In this document: one piece after another, positions 1 to 6,965 of the stretch
Layout of the letters: every line of letters begins with the position of its first letter
Numbering within the stretch: position 1 is the stretch's first letter
From: Pseudomonadota bacterium
GTDB taxonomy: Bacteria; Pseudomonadota; Gammaproteobacteria; Xanthomonadales; Xanthomonadaceae
Assembly: GCA_023386795.1 (NCBI GenBank)
Contig: JAEWJB010000036.1
Coordinates: 1 to 27,761, forward strand
Direction: 5' to 3'
Length of the DNA: 27,761 nt
Made by a program: the position numbers and the translations under genes
The notes under the pieces: model-generated
Told to the model about the DNA's origin: nothing
Databases searched by the model: none
The model's input: the letters and a program-made list of their open reading frames with translations, nothing else

Positions 1-144
1 GGGTAGGCCGTTGCGTTTCGTCGCGGTCCGTGCCGCACCCCCTTTGCATGCGTGCAGCCTCAAGCATGCCCCCGTCGCCTGCGTGTAATAGTCTCCGCGT
101 GCACCGGCCGCCTATCGTGGCGGCCAGTTCAAGGAACACGCGCG

Positions 145-1155
145 ATGGGACACGACCACAACCACGCCCCCAGCGAGATCCGCCACGAGAAGCCGTTGTG
201 GTGGGCACTCGCCCTTACCGGCAGCTTTCTCGTCGCCGAGATCGTCGGCGCTTTCGCCACCGGCAGCCTGGCGCTGCTGTCCGACGCGGCGCACATGGCC
301 ACCGACACGCTCGGCCTGATGATCGCCCTCGTCGCCGTGCGCCTGAGCCGTCGCCCACCGGATGCCAAGCGTACCTATGGCTACGCCCGCCTCGAAGCGC
401 TCGGCGCGCTCGCCAACGGCGCGCTGTTGTTCGGCGTGGGCGCCTACATCCTGTGGGAAGCCGCGCAGCGGTTCCGCGAGCCCCAGGCAGTGGGGGATAC
501 CGGCATGCTGGTGATCGCCGCGCTCGGGCTGGTGGTCAACCTCATCGCGATGCGCCTGTTGCGCGCCGGTGCCGGCGAGAGCCTCAACGTCAAGGGTGCT
601 TACCTGGAAGTCTGGAGCGACATGCTCGGCTCGGTGGCGGTGATCCTCGGCGCGCTGGCGATCCGCTTTACCGGCTGGCAGTGGATCGACCCCGTGCTCG
701 CGGTGCTGATCGGCCTGTGGGTGCTGCCGCGCACCTGGCTGCTGCTGCGCGAAGCGTTCAACGTGCTGCTGGAAGGCGTGCCCAAGGGCGTGGACCTGGC
801 GGCGGTGCGCGCCGCGTTGTGTGCGCAGCCCGGCGTGGTGGACGTGCATGACCTGCACGTGTGGGCATTGGCATCGAGCACGCCGGCGTTGACCGCGCAC
901 GTGGTGGCGGCCGACGGCGTGGAGGGCGACCGCCTGCGGCGCACGCTGGCGGCGGTGCTGCATGCGGAGTTCGATATCGACCACGTGACCCTGCAGGTAG
1001 AGGCCGATCACTGCGGCGATGCCTGCGCGGCGCATCCGGCCGCGGGCAAGGCGCACGCGGCGCATGCCGGGCACGATCCTGCCGGCCATGCGCACGACGA
1101 TGGGCACCGGCATGGCGCCGATGCGCAGGGGCACCACGGGCATCCGCATCCGTGA
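145..1155 (+). CDS. Cation diffusion facilitator, Zn/Co/Cd-type exporter
   Basis: This 336-residue inner-membrane protein belongs to the CDF family, which exports Zn2+ and similar divalent cations in exchange for protons. The start is the ATG that follows AAGGAA by 8 nt and opens with GHDHNH; upstream in-frame codons encode nothing CDF-like. Six membrane segments span about residues 17-205. The TM2 metal site reads HMATD (His50, Asp54), the His/Asp pattern of zinc CDFs. The matching TM5 site reads EVWSD (Glu155, Asp159), where well-studied zinc CDFs have His. The cytoplasmic ferredoxin-like domain follows at about 212-287, with VHDLHVWAL. The N terminus and the tail (about 297-336) are strongly His-rich, probably for metal buffering or sensing. 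It stands alone, convergent with the fadB-like gene. Family assignment is firm; the metal is inferred. Confidence 0.93.
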   Translation: MGHDHNHAPSEIRHEKPLWWALALTGSFLVAEIVGAFATGSLALLSDAAHMATDTLGLMIALVAVRLSRRPPDAKRTYGYARLEALGALANGALLFGVGAYILWEAAQRFREPQAVGDTGMLVIAALGLVVNLIAMRLLRAGAGESLNVKGAYLEVWSDMLGSVAVILGALAIRFTGWQWIDPVLAVLIGLWVLPRTWLLLREAFNVLLEGVPKGVDLAAVRAALCAQPGVVDVHDLHVWALASSTPALTAHVVAADGVEGDRLRRTLAAVLHAEFDIDHVTLQVEADHCGDACAAHPAAGKAHAAHAGHDPAGHAHDDGHRHGADAQGHHGHPHP

Positions 1156-1183
1156 GGCGGGGCGTGGGCGGGAAGTCTGCTGC

Positions 1184-1307
1184 TTTGCAGGAGGGGCTTG
1201 AGCCCCGACCAGGCCTAGTCGAATGGCATGTGGGAGGGGGCGCCTCGACTCCGGCAGGCGGAGCCGCGATTTGATGGGGGGCGGTCGCGGCTGAAGCCGC
1301 TCCTACA
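1184..1307. repeat. REP pair in inverted orientation (REPIN-like)
   Basis: Two copies of a REP-type palindrome face each other. The left arm at 1184-1210 contains GGGGCTTGAGCCCC. The right arm at 1283-1307 contains GCGGCTGAAGCCGC and reads as the reverse complement of the same consensus, ending in CTCCTACA. The stretch between (about 1230-1270) holds a more degenerate hairpin-forming sequence that may be a third, decayed copy. The pair sits between two convergent genes, a usual REP location. A very similar pair lies at 15108-15194. Mobilisation by a RAYT-type Y1 transposase is known for such elements in related bacteria, but no such gene is in this window. Confidence 0.8.
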
Positions 1308-1345
1308 GTAGGCGCGGAGGACGGCGGTCGCCGGACGCAAAAGAG

Positions 1346-1372
1346 AAAACGCCGCCCCGGGGGCGGCGTTTT
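1346..1372 (-). terminator. Perfect hairpin terminator, probably bidirectional
   Basis: A 12-bp perfect stem (AAAACGCCGCCC paired with GGGCGGCGTTTT) with a 3-nt loop lies 18 nt past the stop of the minus-strand fadB-like gene. Read on the minus strand, the stem is followed by a T-rich stretch, giving a canonical intrinsic terminator. On the plus strand the TTTT tail is short, so it may act less well for the CDF gene. Confidence 0.85.
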
Positions 1373-1390
1373 CGCGACGGAGGTGGCGGC

Positions 1391-3454
1391 TTACACCACC
1401 GGCTCGCGCAGCGCGGGCATGTCCCAGCCCGGACGTGGCGCAAAGCGGTCGCCGTAGCGCGATTGCAGCGTCTTCAGGCGCTCCACCAACGCATCGGCGC
1501 CGGTGGCGCGCACGTGCTGGATCGGGCCGCCGCGGAACGGCGCGAAGCCGGTGCCGAAGATCACGCCGGCATCGAGCAAGTCGGCATCGCTCACCACGCC
1601 GTCGTGCAGGCACGCCACCGCTTCGTTGAGCAGCGGCAGGATCAGGCGATCCTCCAGGTCCGCCGGCGCCTCGTAGTCCTTCGGCACCTCCGGCTTCACC
1701 GCCTTGCCGTTCTCCCACTTGTACAAGCCCTGGCCGTCCTTCTTGCCGCGCTTGCCCGGCTCGACGGTCTTGAGCGCGTCGGGAATGGGCAGGCCCAGGA
1801 ATGGCGCCAGTTCCTCGCCGACGCCGGCGGCCACGTCCAGGCCCACGGTGTCGATCAGTTCGATCGGGCCCATCGGCATGCCGAACTTCACCGCCGCCTT
1901 GTCGATCACCGGGCCCGGAATGCCCTCGGCGTAGGCGGTGGCGGCCTCGAGCATGTACGGGAACAGCACGCGGTTGACCAGGAAGCCCGGCGTGCCGGCC
2001 ACCGGCACCGGCAGCTTGTCCAGCGCCTTGCAGAAGGCGGCCAGGCGCTTGCGGGTTTCCTCGGCCATGGCGTCGTGCTGCACGATCTCCACCAGCGGCA
2101 TCATCGCCACCGGGTTGAAGTAGTGCAGGCCGGCGAACTGGGCCGGGCGCTGGATGTGTTCGCGCAGCTCGGTCAGCGGAATGGAAGAGGTGTTGGTGGT
2201 CAGCAGCGCGTCGGCCTTCATCTGCGGCTCGACCTGCTGGTAGAGGTCGCGCTTGGCTTCGGGCTTCTCGATGATCGCCTCGATCACCAGGTCCGCCTGC
2301 GCCACGCCGTGGCCGGCGAGGTCGCTCTTCAGTCGCGCAGCCACCGCCGGGCGCTTGCCCGCATCCTTGACCCGCTTGTTGAACAGCTCGTTGCCGCGCG
2401 CCAGCGCGGTGTCGATGAAACGTTGCTCACGGTCCTGCAGCGTGACCTCGAAGCCCTTGTAGGCCGACCACGCCGCGATGTCGCCGCCCATCACGCCGGC
2501 ACCGACGACGTGCACGTGCGTGATGCCATGTGCTTTGCCGCCCAGCCCCTTCAATCGTTCGGTCAGGAAGAAGATGCGGATCAGGTTGCGCGCGGTCGGC
2601 GTGCCAGCCAGCTTCACCACCGCCTTGCGCTCGGCGTCCAGGCGCGCCTGGATGCCGGCGCCGCCGGTGCGCTCCCACACATTGATCAGCGCGTACGGCG
2701 CCGGGTAGTGCTCCTTGCGGGCCTTGCGCGCGACCTGCTTGGTCATTTGCGGGGCCAGCAGCTTGCGCGCCAGCCAGGTATTGGTGGCCCAGCCGGTGAA
2801 GCGCTGCTTGAACGGGCGCACCGTGCCAGAGAGCGCCAGCGCGGCCGCGGTATCGACCAGCACCGCCGGCGCGGCGACCTTGTCCACCAGGCCCATCGCG
2901 CGCGCGGCGCTGGCCGAGACGGTACGGCCGGTCAGCATCAGGTCCATCGCGGCGGGCGCGCCGATCAGGCTCGGCAGGCGCGCGCTGCCGCCCCAGCCGG
3001 GGAAGATGCCCAGCTTGGTCTCCGGCAGGCCGATGCGCGTGGAGGCATCGTCCGAGGCCACGCGGTAGCGGCAGGCCAGCGCGATCTCGGTGCCGCCGCC
3101 CATGCAGAAGCCATGGATGGCGGCCACCGTCGGGCAGGGCAGCTCGGCCAGCTTCTGGAACACGGTCTGGCCGCGGCGGATGGCATCGTTCACCGTGCCG
3201 CGGCGGTCATACTCCTGGAATTCCTTCAGATCGGCGCCGGCGATGAAACCGTTCGCCTTGGCGGAACGGATCACCACGCCGCGCGGCGGGTCGATCGCGA
3301 TGCGCTCGATCAGTTCGGCCAGCTCCAGCAAAACGTCCTGCGAGAAGACGTTGACCGGTGCATCGGCACGATCGAGGCTGAGCACCACGATGCCGTCATC
3401 GCGGATCTCGGTCTGCCAGTGACTGAATCGGAGCCCATCGAAGCCTGAGAGCAT
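1391..3454 (-). CDS. Fused enoyl-CoA hydratase / 3-hydroxyacyl-CoA dehydrogenase (FadB/FadJ-like)
   Basis: This is a cytoplasmic beta-oxidation multifunctional protein that hydrates enoyl-CoA and oxidises 3-hydroxyacyl-CoA with NAD+. The N-terminal third is a crotonase domain with GFIAGADLKEF, GGGTEIAL and GLPETKLGIFPGWGG; both catalytic glutamates (in GGTE and LPET) are present. The dehydrogenase part has the Rossmann motif VHVVGAGVMGGD, the catalytic-His segment LHYFNPVAMMPLVEIV and the C-terminal segment GTPGFLVNRVLFPYMLEA. I chose the ATG giving MLSGFDGLRFSHW because conserved sequence begins there; in-frame ATGs at 3466 and 3496 would add 4 or 14 residues, and a putative promoter at 3492-3521 would start transcription downstream of 3496. 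With 687 residues it is somewhat shorter than E. coli FadB (729). No thiolase gene is adjacent, so FadA must come from elsewhere. Confidence 0.92.
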   Translation of the reverse strand: MLSGFDGLRFSHWQTEIRDDGIVVLSLDRADAPVNVFSQDVLLELAELIERIAIDPPRGVVIRSAKANGFIAGADLKEFQEYDRRGTVNDAIRRGQTVFQKLAELPCPTVAAIHGFCMGGGTEIALACRYRVASDDASTRIGLPETKLGIFPGWGGSARLPSLIGAPAAMDLMLTGRTVSASAARAMGLVDKVAAPAVLVDTAAALALSGTVRPFKQRFTGWATNTWLARKLLAPQMTKQVARKARKEHYPAPYALINVWERTGGAGIQARLDAERKAVVKLAGTPTARNLIRIFFLTERLKGLGGKAHGITHVHVVGAGVMGGDIAAWSAYKGFEVTLQDREQRFIDTALARGNELFNKRVKDAGKRPAVAARLKSDLAGHGVAQADLVIEAIIEKPEAKRDLYQQVEPQMKADALLTTNTSSIPLTELREHIQRPAQFAGLHYFNPVAMMPLVEIVQHDAMAEETRKRLAAFCKALDKLPVPVAGTPGFLVNRVLFPYMLEAATAYAEGIPGPVIDKAAVKFGMPMGPIELIDTVGLDVAAGVGEELAPFLGLPIPDALKTVEPGKRGKKDGQGLYKWENGKAVKPEVPKDYEAPADLEDRLILPLLNEAVACLHDGVVSDADLLDAGVIFGTGFAPFRGGPIQHVRATGADALVERLKTLQSRYGDRFAPRPGWDMPALREPVV

Positions 3455-3491
3455 GGGTCTGACCATCCGCGTGTGTATGGAAGGGGTCGTT

Positions 3492-3521
3492 ATCATCCAG
3501 AGGTTGTTTCCTTCACGTCAA
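3492..3521 (-). promoter_or_regulatory. Putative sigma-70 promoter of the fadB-like gene
   Basis: On the minus strand, TTGACG (3521-3516) and GATGAT (3497-3492) are separated by 18 nt. The predicted start of transcription near 3485 leaves a leader of about 30 nt before the ATG at 3454. Called by eye; the -10 matches four of six consensus positions. Confidence 0.35.
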
Positions 3522-3626
3522 ATCCCCAAAGACAGGGGGTAGGGAAGGCCACGCCCGGCCGGCGGTGGTCGCCAGTCTGGTGCAACGCCCGTTAACCTTG
3601 CGGCGTGGCGGCCCGGGTGGCCCTGC

Positions 3627-3654
3627 GAACTTTTCCAACCAGCGCTGGTCATAA
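3627..3654 (+). promoter_or_regulatory. Sigma-E-type (autoregulatory) promoter of rpoE
   Basis: GAACTT at 3627-3632, followed after 16 nt by TCATAA at 3649-3654 (preceded by GG), matches the extracytoplasmic stress sigma-E consensus GGAACTT-N15/16-GTC-type -10. It lies 37 nt upstream of the rpoE ATG and points into it, so the sigma factor probably activates its own operon, as known for rpoE in E. coli and related systems. Confidence 0.72.
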
Positions 3655-3691
3655 CGCCCGGACATGACGGGCGACAGGAGTGCGGCCCGAC

Positions 3692-4318
3692 ATGGCCGAA
3701 GTCGAAACACCACAGGATCTGGACCTGGAACTGGTCCGGCGCGTGCAGCGCGGCGAGAGCGCGGCGTTCGATGTCCTGGTGCGCAAGTACCAGCATCGGA
3801 TCGTCGCCCTGATCGGGCGCTACATCAGCGACTGGAGCGAGTGCCAGGACGTGGCCCAGGAAACCTTCCTGCGCGCATATCGCGCGCTGGGCAACTTCCG
3901 CGGCGACGCCCAGTTCTATACCTGGTTGCACCGCATTGCCGTGAATACCGCCAAGAACCACCTGGTCGCGCACAACCGCCGCCCGCCCACCGACGACATC
4001 GACGTTGCCGATGCCGAGCAGTTCGACGGGGCCACGCGCCTGCGCGACACCGATACCCCGGAGCGTGAACTGATGCGCCAGGAGCTGGAACAAACCGTGA
4101 TGAAGGCGGTCCAAGCCTTGCCGGAAGAACTCCGGACGGCCATCACCCTGCGCGAGGTGGAGGGCCTGAGCTACGAGGACATCGCGCAGAAGATGGATTG
4201 CCCGATCGGAACGGTGCGCTCGCGCATCTTCCGGGCGCGCGAGGCCATCGACGCCGAGCTGCGGCCTCTCCTGGAGACCGGCAGCGCCACCCGTGACCGA
4301 CAGCGTGACCGTGTATGA
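3692..4318 (+). CDS. rpoE: RNA polymerase sigma-E factor (RpoE/AlgU)
   Basis: This 208-residue ECF sigma factor directs RNA polymerase to envelope-stress promoters. Region 2 covers about residues 20-92 and includes DWSECQDVAQETFLRAYRALGNFRGDAQFYTWLHRIAVNTAKN. Region 4 covers about 130-186, with the helix-turn-helix GLSYEDIAQKMDCPIGTVRSRIFRAR. The ATG opening MAEVETPQDLDLEL was chosen because AGGAG lies 11 nt upstream and the family starts there; an in-frame GTG at 3680 would overlap that AGGAG. The stop overlaps the next ATG (ATGA), coupling it to its anti-sigma factor, so sigma and inhibitor are made together. A sigma-E-like promoter lies just upstream. Confidence 0.96.
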   Translation: MAEVETPQDLDLELVRRVQRGESAAFDVLVRKYQHRIVALIGRYISDWSECQDVAQETFLRAYRALGNFRGDAQFYTWLHRIAVNTAKNHLVAHNRRPPTDDIDVADAEQFDGATRLRDTDTPERELMRQELEQTVMKAVQALPEELRTAITLREVEGLSYEDIAQKMDCPIGTVRSRIFRAREAIDAELRPLLETGSATRDRQRDRV

Positions 4319-5181
4319 GCCAACCCATTTCCCCCAACAGCGACAAGTTCGAGATCCATTACCGGCAGCAACTGTCGGCACTGATCGACGGTGAATTGCC
4401 GGCGGATGAAGCGCGTTTTTTGCTGCGCCGCCTGCAGCACGACGATGAACTGTCCGGCTGCCACGAGCGCTGGCAGCTGTGCGGCGACGTGCTGCGTGGC
4501 ATGGCCAGCGCGCCGGCGCCGTTGGATTTCGCCGCCCGGGTACGCAGTGCCGTGGCCGAGGAGCCTTCCCCGCAAGCTGCGCCGGCCCCGGCGCGTGCGC
4601 GTGCCTGGCGTTGGGGTGGCGGGGCGATTGCTGCCTCCGTCGCCGCGCTGGCACTGTTCGTGACCCGTGATCGCGTCCCCGAAGCCGTGCCCGCGACACC
4701 GACGCCGGTGTTCGCCAGCACCGCGCAGATTCCCGCCGCACCGGTGCCCACGCCTGCCGACCCGGATGGCGACAACGCCATCGGCACGATGGCCGCCGCC
4801 GCGCCGGCCGCTGCGTTGGCGGCCGCTCGCCGCGATGCCGGCAGCCGCAACGTCGCCTCGGCCACCCGCGTGCAGCAGGCTGCCCGTGCCAGCGCCGCGC
4901 GCCGTGACCCGGCACCGCAGTTGCAGGCCGCCAACGCCGCGCCGGTCGTGCATGCGCCCGCCAATGCGGTGGCCAATGCGTCCACGCCTGCCAACCCGTT
5001 CGCCCATCCCGAGGCCGCCGTGCAGGCCAGGCCGTGGCCACGTTCGACGCTGGCGGCAGGCCAGAGCACGCTCAACGCCAGTTTCATCAGCGGTGAACCA
5101 GCCGCCACGTTCTACCCGTTCGAACCGGCGCAGGCCGCGGCGGGCGAGGAAGAACGCCTGCCTCCGATGCCCGGCCACTAA
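4315..5181 (+). CDS. rseA: Sigma-E anti-sigma factor, RseA/MucA-like membrane protein
   Basis: This 288-residue protein should hold RpoE inactive at the inner membrane until regulated proteolysis releases it. Residues 15-62 form the RseA/MucA N-terminal sigma-binding domain (QQLSALIDGELPADEARFLL, then WQLCGDVLRG). One hydrophobic segment at about 99-117 follows arginines, so the N terminus is cytoplasmic and the remainder periplasmic. The periplasmic part, about 120-288, is unusually rich in Ala and Pro and has no recognisable fold apart from a less biased end (FISGEPAATFYPFEP). It starts inside the rpoE stop codon. No rseB/mucB follows it; the next gene is the DegP-like protease, unlike algU-mucA-mucB-mucC-mucD of Pseudomonas. 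N-terminal assignment is strong; how the C terminus senses stress is unknown. Confidence 0.88.
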   Translation: MSQPISPNSDKFEIHYRQQLSALIDGELPADEARFLLRRLQHDDELSGCHERWQLCGDVLRGMASAPAPLDFAARVRSAVAEEPSPQAAPAPARARAWRWGGGAIAASVAALALFVTRDRVPEAVPATPTPVFASTAQIPAAPVPTPADPDGDNAIGTMAAAAPAAALAAARRDAGSRNVASATRVQQAARASAARRDPAPQLQAANAAPVVHAPANAVANASTPANPFAHPEAAVQARPWPRSTLAAGQSTLNASFISGEPAATFYPFEPAQAAAGEEERLPPMPGH

Positions 5182-5216
5182 GCCGTCATCCCCTGTTCCG
5201 TAGTGTTTCCCCCAGT

Positions 5217-5233
5217 CGCCCGCACCGCGGGCG
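5217..5233. other. Hairpin in rseA-mucD spacer
   Basis: CGCCCGC and GCGGGCG form a 7-bp stem with a 3-nt loop in the 110-nt spacer between rseA and mucD. No T-tract follows, so it is not a classical terminator; it may modulate read-through or RNA stability. Confidence 0.4.
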
Positions 5234-5291
5234 GGTGGGCCCGGCTTTGCCCTTCCAAGCACCAGACCTGTCCTTGAGGAGCGTGTTCCAG

Positions 5292-6836
5292 ATGAATCCC
5301 CGTATCCGCAACCAGATGTTGGGCCTGCTGGCTGTCTCGCTGCCGCTGGCTGCCTGTGCACAGCAGCCCGCCGCCGCGCCTGCCGCCCAGACCGCCCCGA
5401 TCGCCACCCGCAGCGCGACGCCCGCGCCGCAGCTGGTGGCCGGGTTGCCCGACTTCACCAACCTCGTCGAGCAGGTTGGCCCGGGCGTGGTCAACATCGA
5501 CACCAAGGTCACCCGCGCGGACATGATGAAGCGCTCCGGCCGCGGCCCGCAGCAGATGCCCGACGATGACCAGATCCCGGAATTCTTCCGTCGCTTCTTC
5601 GATATGCCCGGCATGCCGGGGCAGGGACAGGGGCCACGTCGCGGCGGTGGCAACGACGGTGACATCGTCGGCCGCGCAATGGGTTCGGGCTTCATCATCT
5701 CGCCGGACGGCTACGTGCTCACCAACCACCACGTCGTGGACGGCGCCAGCGACGTCACCGTCAAGCTGTCCGACGGCCGCGAACTGAAGGCCAAGGTGGT
5801 CGGCAGCGACGAGCAGTACGACGTGGCGCTGCTGAAGGTCAGCGCGAACAACCTGCCCACCGTGCGCATCGGCGATTCCAATACGCTCAAGCCCGGCCAG
5901 TGGGTGGTGGCGATCGGTTCGCCCTTCGGGCTGGACCACTCGGTCACCGCCGGCATCGTCAGCGCCACCGGGCGCGCCAATCCGTATGCCGACCAGCGCT
6001 ACGTGCCCTTCATCCAGACCGACGTGGCGATCAACCAGGGCAACTCCGGCGGCCCGCTGCTCAACACCCGCGGCGAGGTGGTGGGCATCAACTCGCAGAT
6101 CTTCTCCGCTTCCGGCGGCTACATGGGCATCAGCTTCGCCATCCCGATCGACCTGGCGGTCAGCGCCGCCGAGCAGATCAAGAAGACCGGCCATGTCAGC
6201 CGCGGCCAGCTGGGCGTGCAGGTCGGGCCGATCGATTCGCTGCAGGCGCAGGGCCTGAAGCTGCCCGACACCAAGGGCGCCCTGGTCAACAGCCTGGTGC
6301 CCGACAGCCCGGCCGGCAAGGCGGGGGTGGAGGTCGGCGACGTGATCCGCTCGGTCAACGGCACGGCGATCAACGCCGCCAGCGACCTGCCGCCGATGAT
6401 CGGCGTGATGCCCCCGGGCACCAAGGTGCGCCTGGGCATCCTGCGCGACGGCAAGCCCAAGGACGTCACCGTCACCTTGACCACGCTGGACAGTGACGTG
6501 CGCCCGACCACCGCGGCCAACGACGACGAGGCTGCCCCCGGGCCGGCCAGCGCCGCGCTGCTCGGCCTGCAGGTCACCGACCTGAGCGCCGCCGAGCGCG
6601 AACGCCTGGGCCTGAAGTCCGGCGAGGGCGTGCGCATCACCGCCGTCAACAGCAGCTCGGCCCGCGAAGCGCGGCTCAGCCCGGGCCTGGTGATCGTGCG
6701 CGTGGGCCGTACCCCGGTCGGCAGCGTGGCCGCGCTGAACCGCGAACTGGCCAGCTACAAGAAGGGCGACGTGGTGATGCTGCTGGTCACCAGTGGCCAG
6801 GCCACGAGCTATGTGGCGGTCAAGGCGGGCGAATGA
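5292..6836 (+). CDS. mucD: DegP/HtrA-family serine protease MucD, probable lipoprotein
   Basis: This 514-residue Do-type protease/chaperone degrades misfolded envelope proteins. The ATG giving MNPRIRNQML was chosen because GAGGAG precedes it by 10 nt and it opens a signal peptide. The signal ends in LAAC, a lipobox with the lipidated Cys at residue 22; the residue after it is Ala rather than Asp, which by the usual sorting rule predicts the outer membrane. The catalytic triad is His147 (TNHHVVDG), Asp177 (YDVALLKV) and Ser252 (NQGNSGGPLL). Two PDZ domains follow at about 300-400 and 420-510. A Gly/Pro/Met-rich loop (about 80-125) corresponds to the LA-loop region. It follows rpoE-rseA and is likely partly co-transcribed with them as a sigma-E target. 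Confidence 0.93.
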   Translation: MNPRIRNQMLGLLAVSLPLAACAQQPAAAPAAQTAPIATRSATPAPQLVAGLPDFTNLVEQVGPGVVNIDTKVTRADMMKRSGRGPQQMPDDDQIPEFFRRFFDMPGMPGQGQGPRRGGGNDGDIVGRAMGSGFIISPDGYVLTNHHVVDGASDVTVKLSDGRELKAKVVGSDEQYDVALLKVSANNLPTVRIGDSNTLKPGQWVVAIGSPFGLDHSVTAGIVSATGRANPYADQRYVPFIQTDVAINQGNSGGPLLNTRGEVVGINSQIFSASGGYMGISFAIPIDLAVSAAEQIKKTGHVSRGQLGVQVGPIDSLQAQGLKLPDTKGALVNSLVPDSPAGKAGVEVGDVIRSVNGTAINAASDLPPMIGVMPPGTKVRLGILRDGKPKDVTVTLTTLDSDVRPTTAANDDEAAPGPASAALLGLQVTDLSAAERERLGLKSGEGVRITAVNSSSAREARLSPGLVIVRVGRTPVGSVAALNRELASYKKGDVVMLLVTSGQATSYVAVKAGE

Positions 6837-6881
6837 GCCGGCTGGCGCGGCGGAGCTGAACGGCCCGCCGCGCCCCGTTGT

Positions 6882-6897
6882 CCGCCCCTTGGGGCGG
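6882..6897. other. GC-rich hairpin between mucD and lepA
   Basis: CCGCCCC and GGGGCGG form an inverted repeat with a 2-nt centre. Flanking bases allow three more pairs including one wobble. There is no T-run, so it is a weak candidate terminator or stability element at the end of the mucD transcript. Confidence 0.35.
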
Positions 6898-6912
6898 GCA
6901 GGCCTCCGGGCG

Positions 6913-6921
6913 TGCGATAAT
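6913..6921 (+). promoter_or_regulatory. Extended -10 promoter candidate for lepA
   Basis: TGCGATAAT is an extended -10 (TGN plus a hexamer matching TATAAT at five of six positions) 45 nt before the lepA start. No good -35 is visible, which extended -10 promoters tolerate. Similar elements precede rlmD and nagZ in this window. Confidence 0.5.
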
Positions 6922-6965
6922 GCGCCGTTATCCTGACGACGGCCCAGAGCCGCCGCCCACCTCCA

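Noticed and set aside
1..144. Possible upstream gene end or promoter before the CDF gene
   Set aside because: The stretch has an AT-rich spot near 86-91 but no convincing -35/-10 pair and no supported coding sequence.
1463..3448. A 661-codon plus-strand frame opposite the fadB-like gene
   Set aside because: Antisense shadow with the same His/Arg/Gln bias; the minus-strand gene has complete catalytic motifs.
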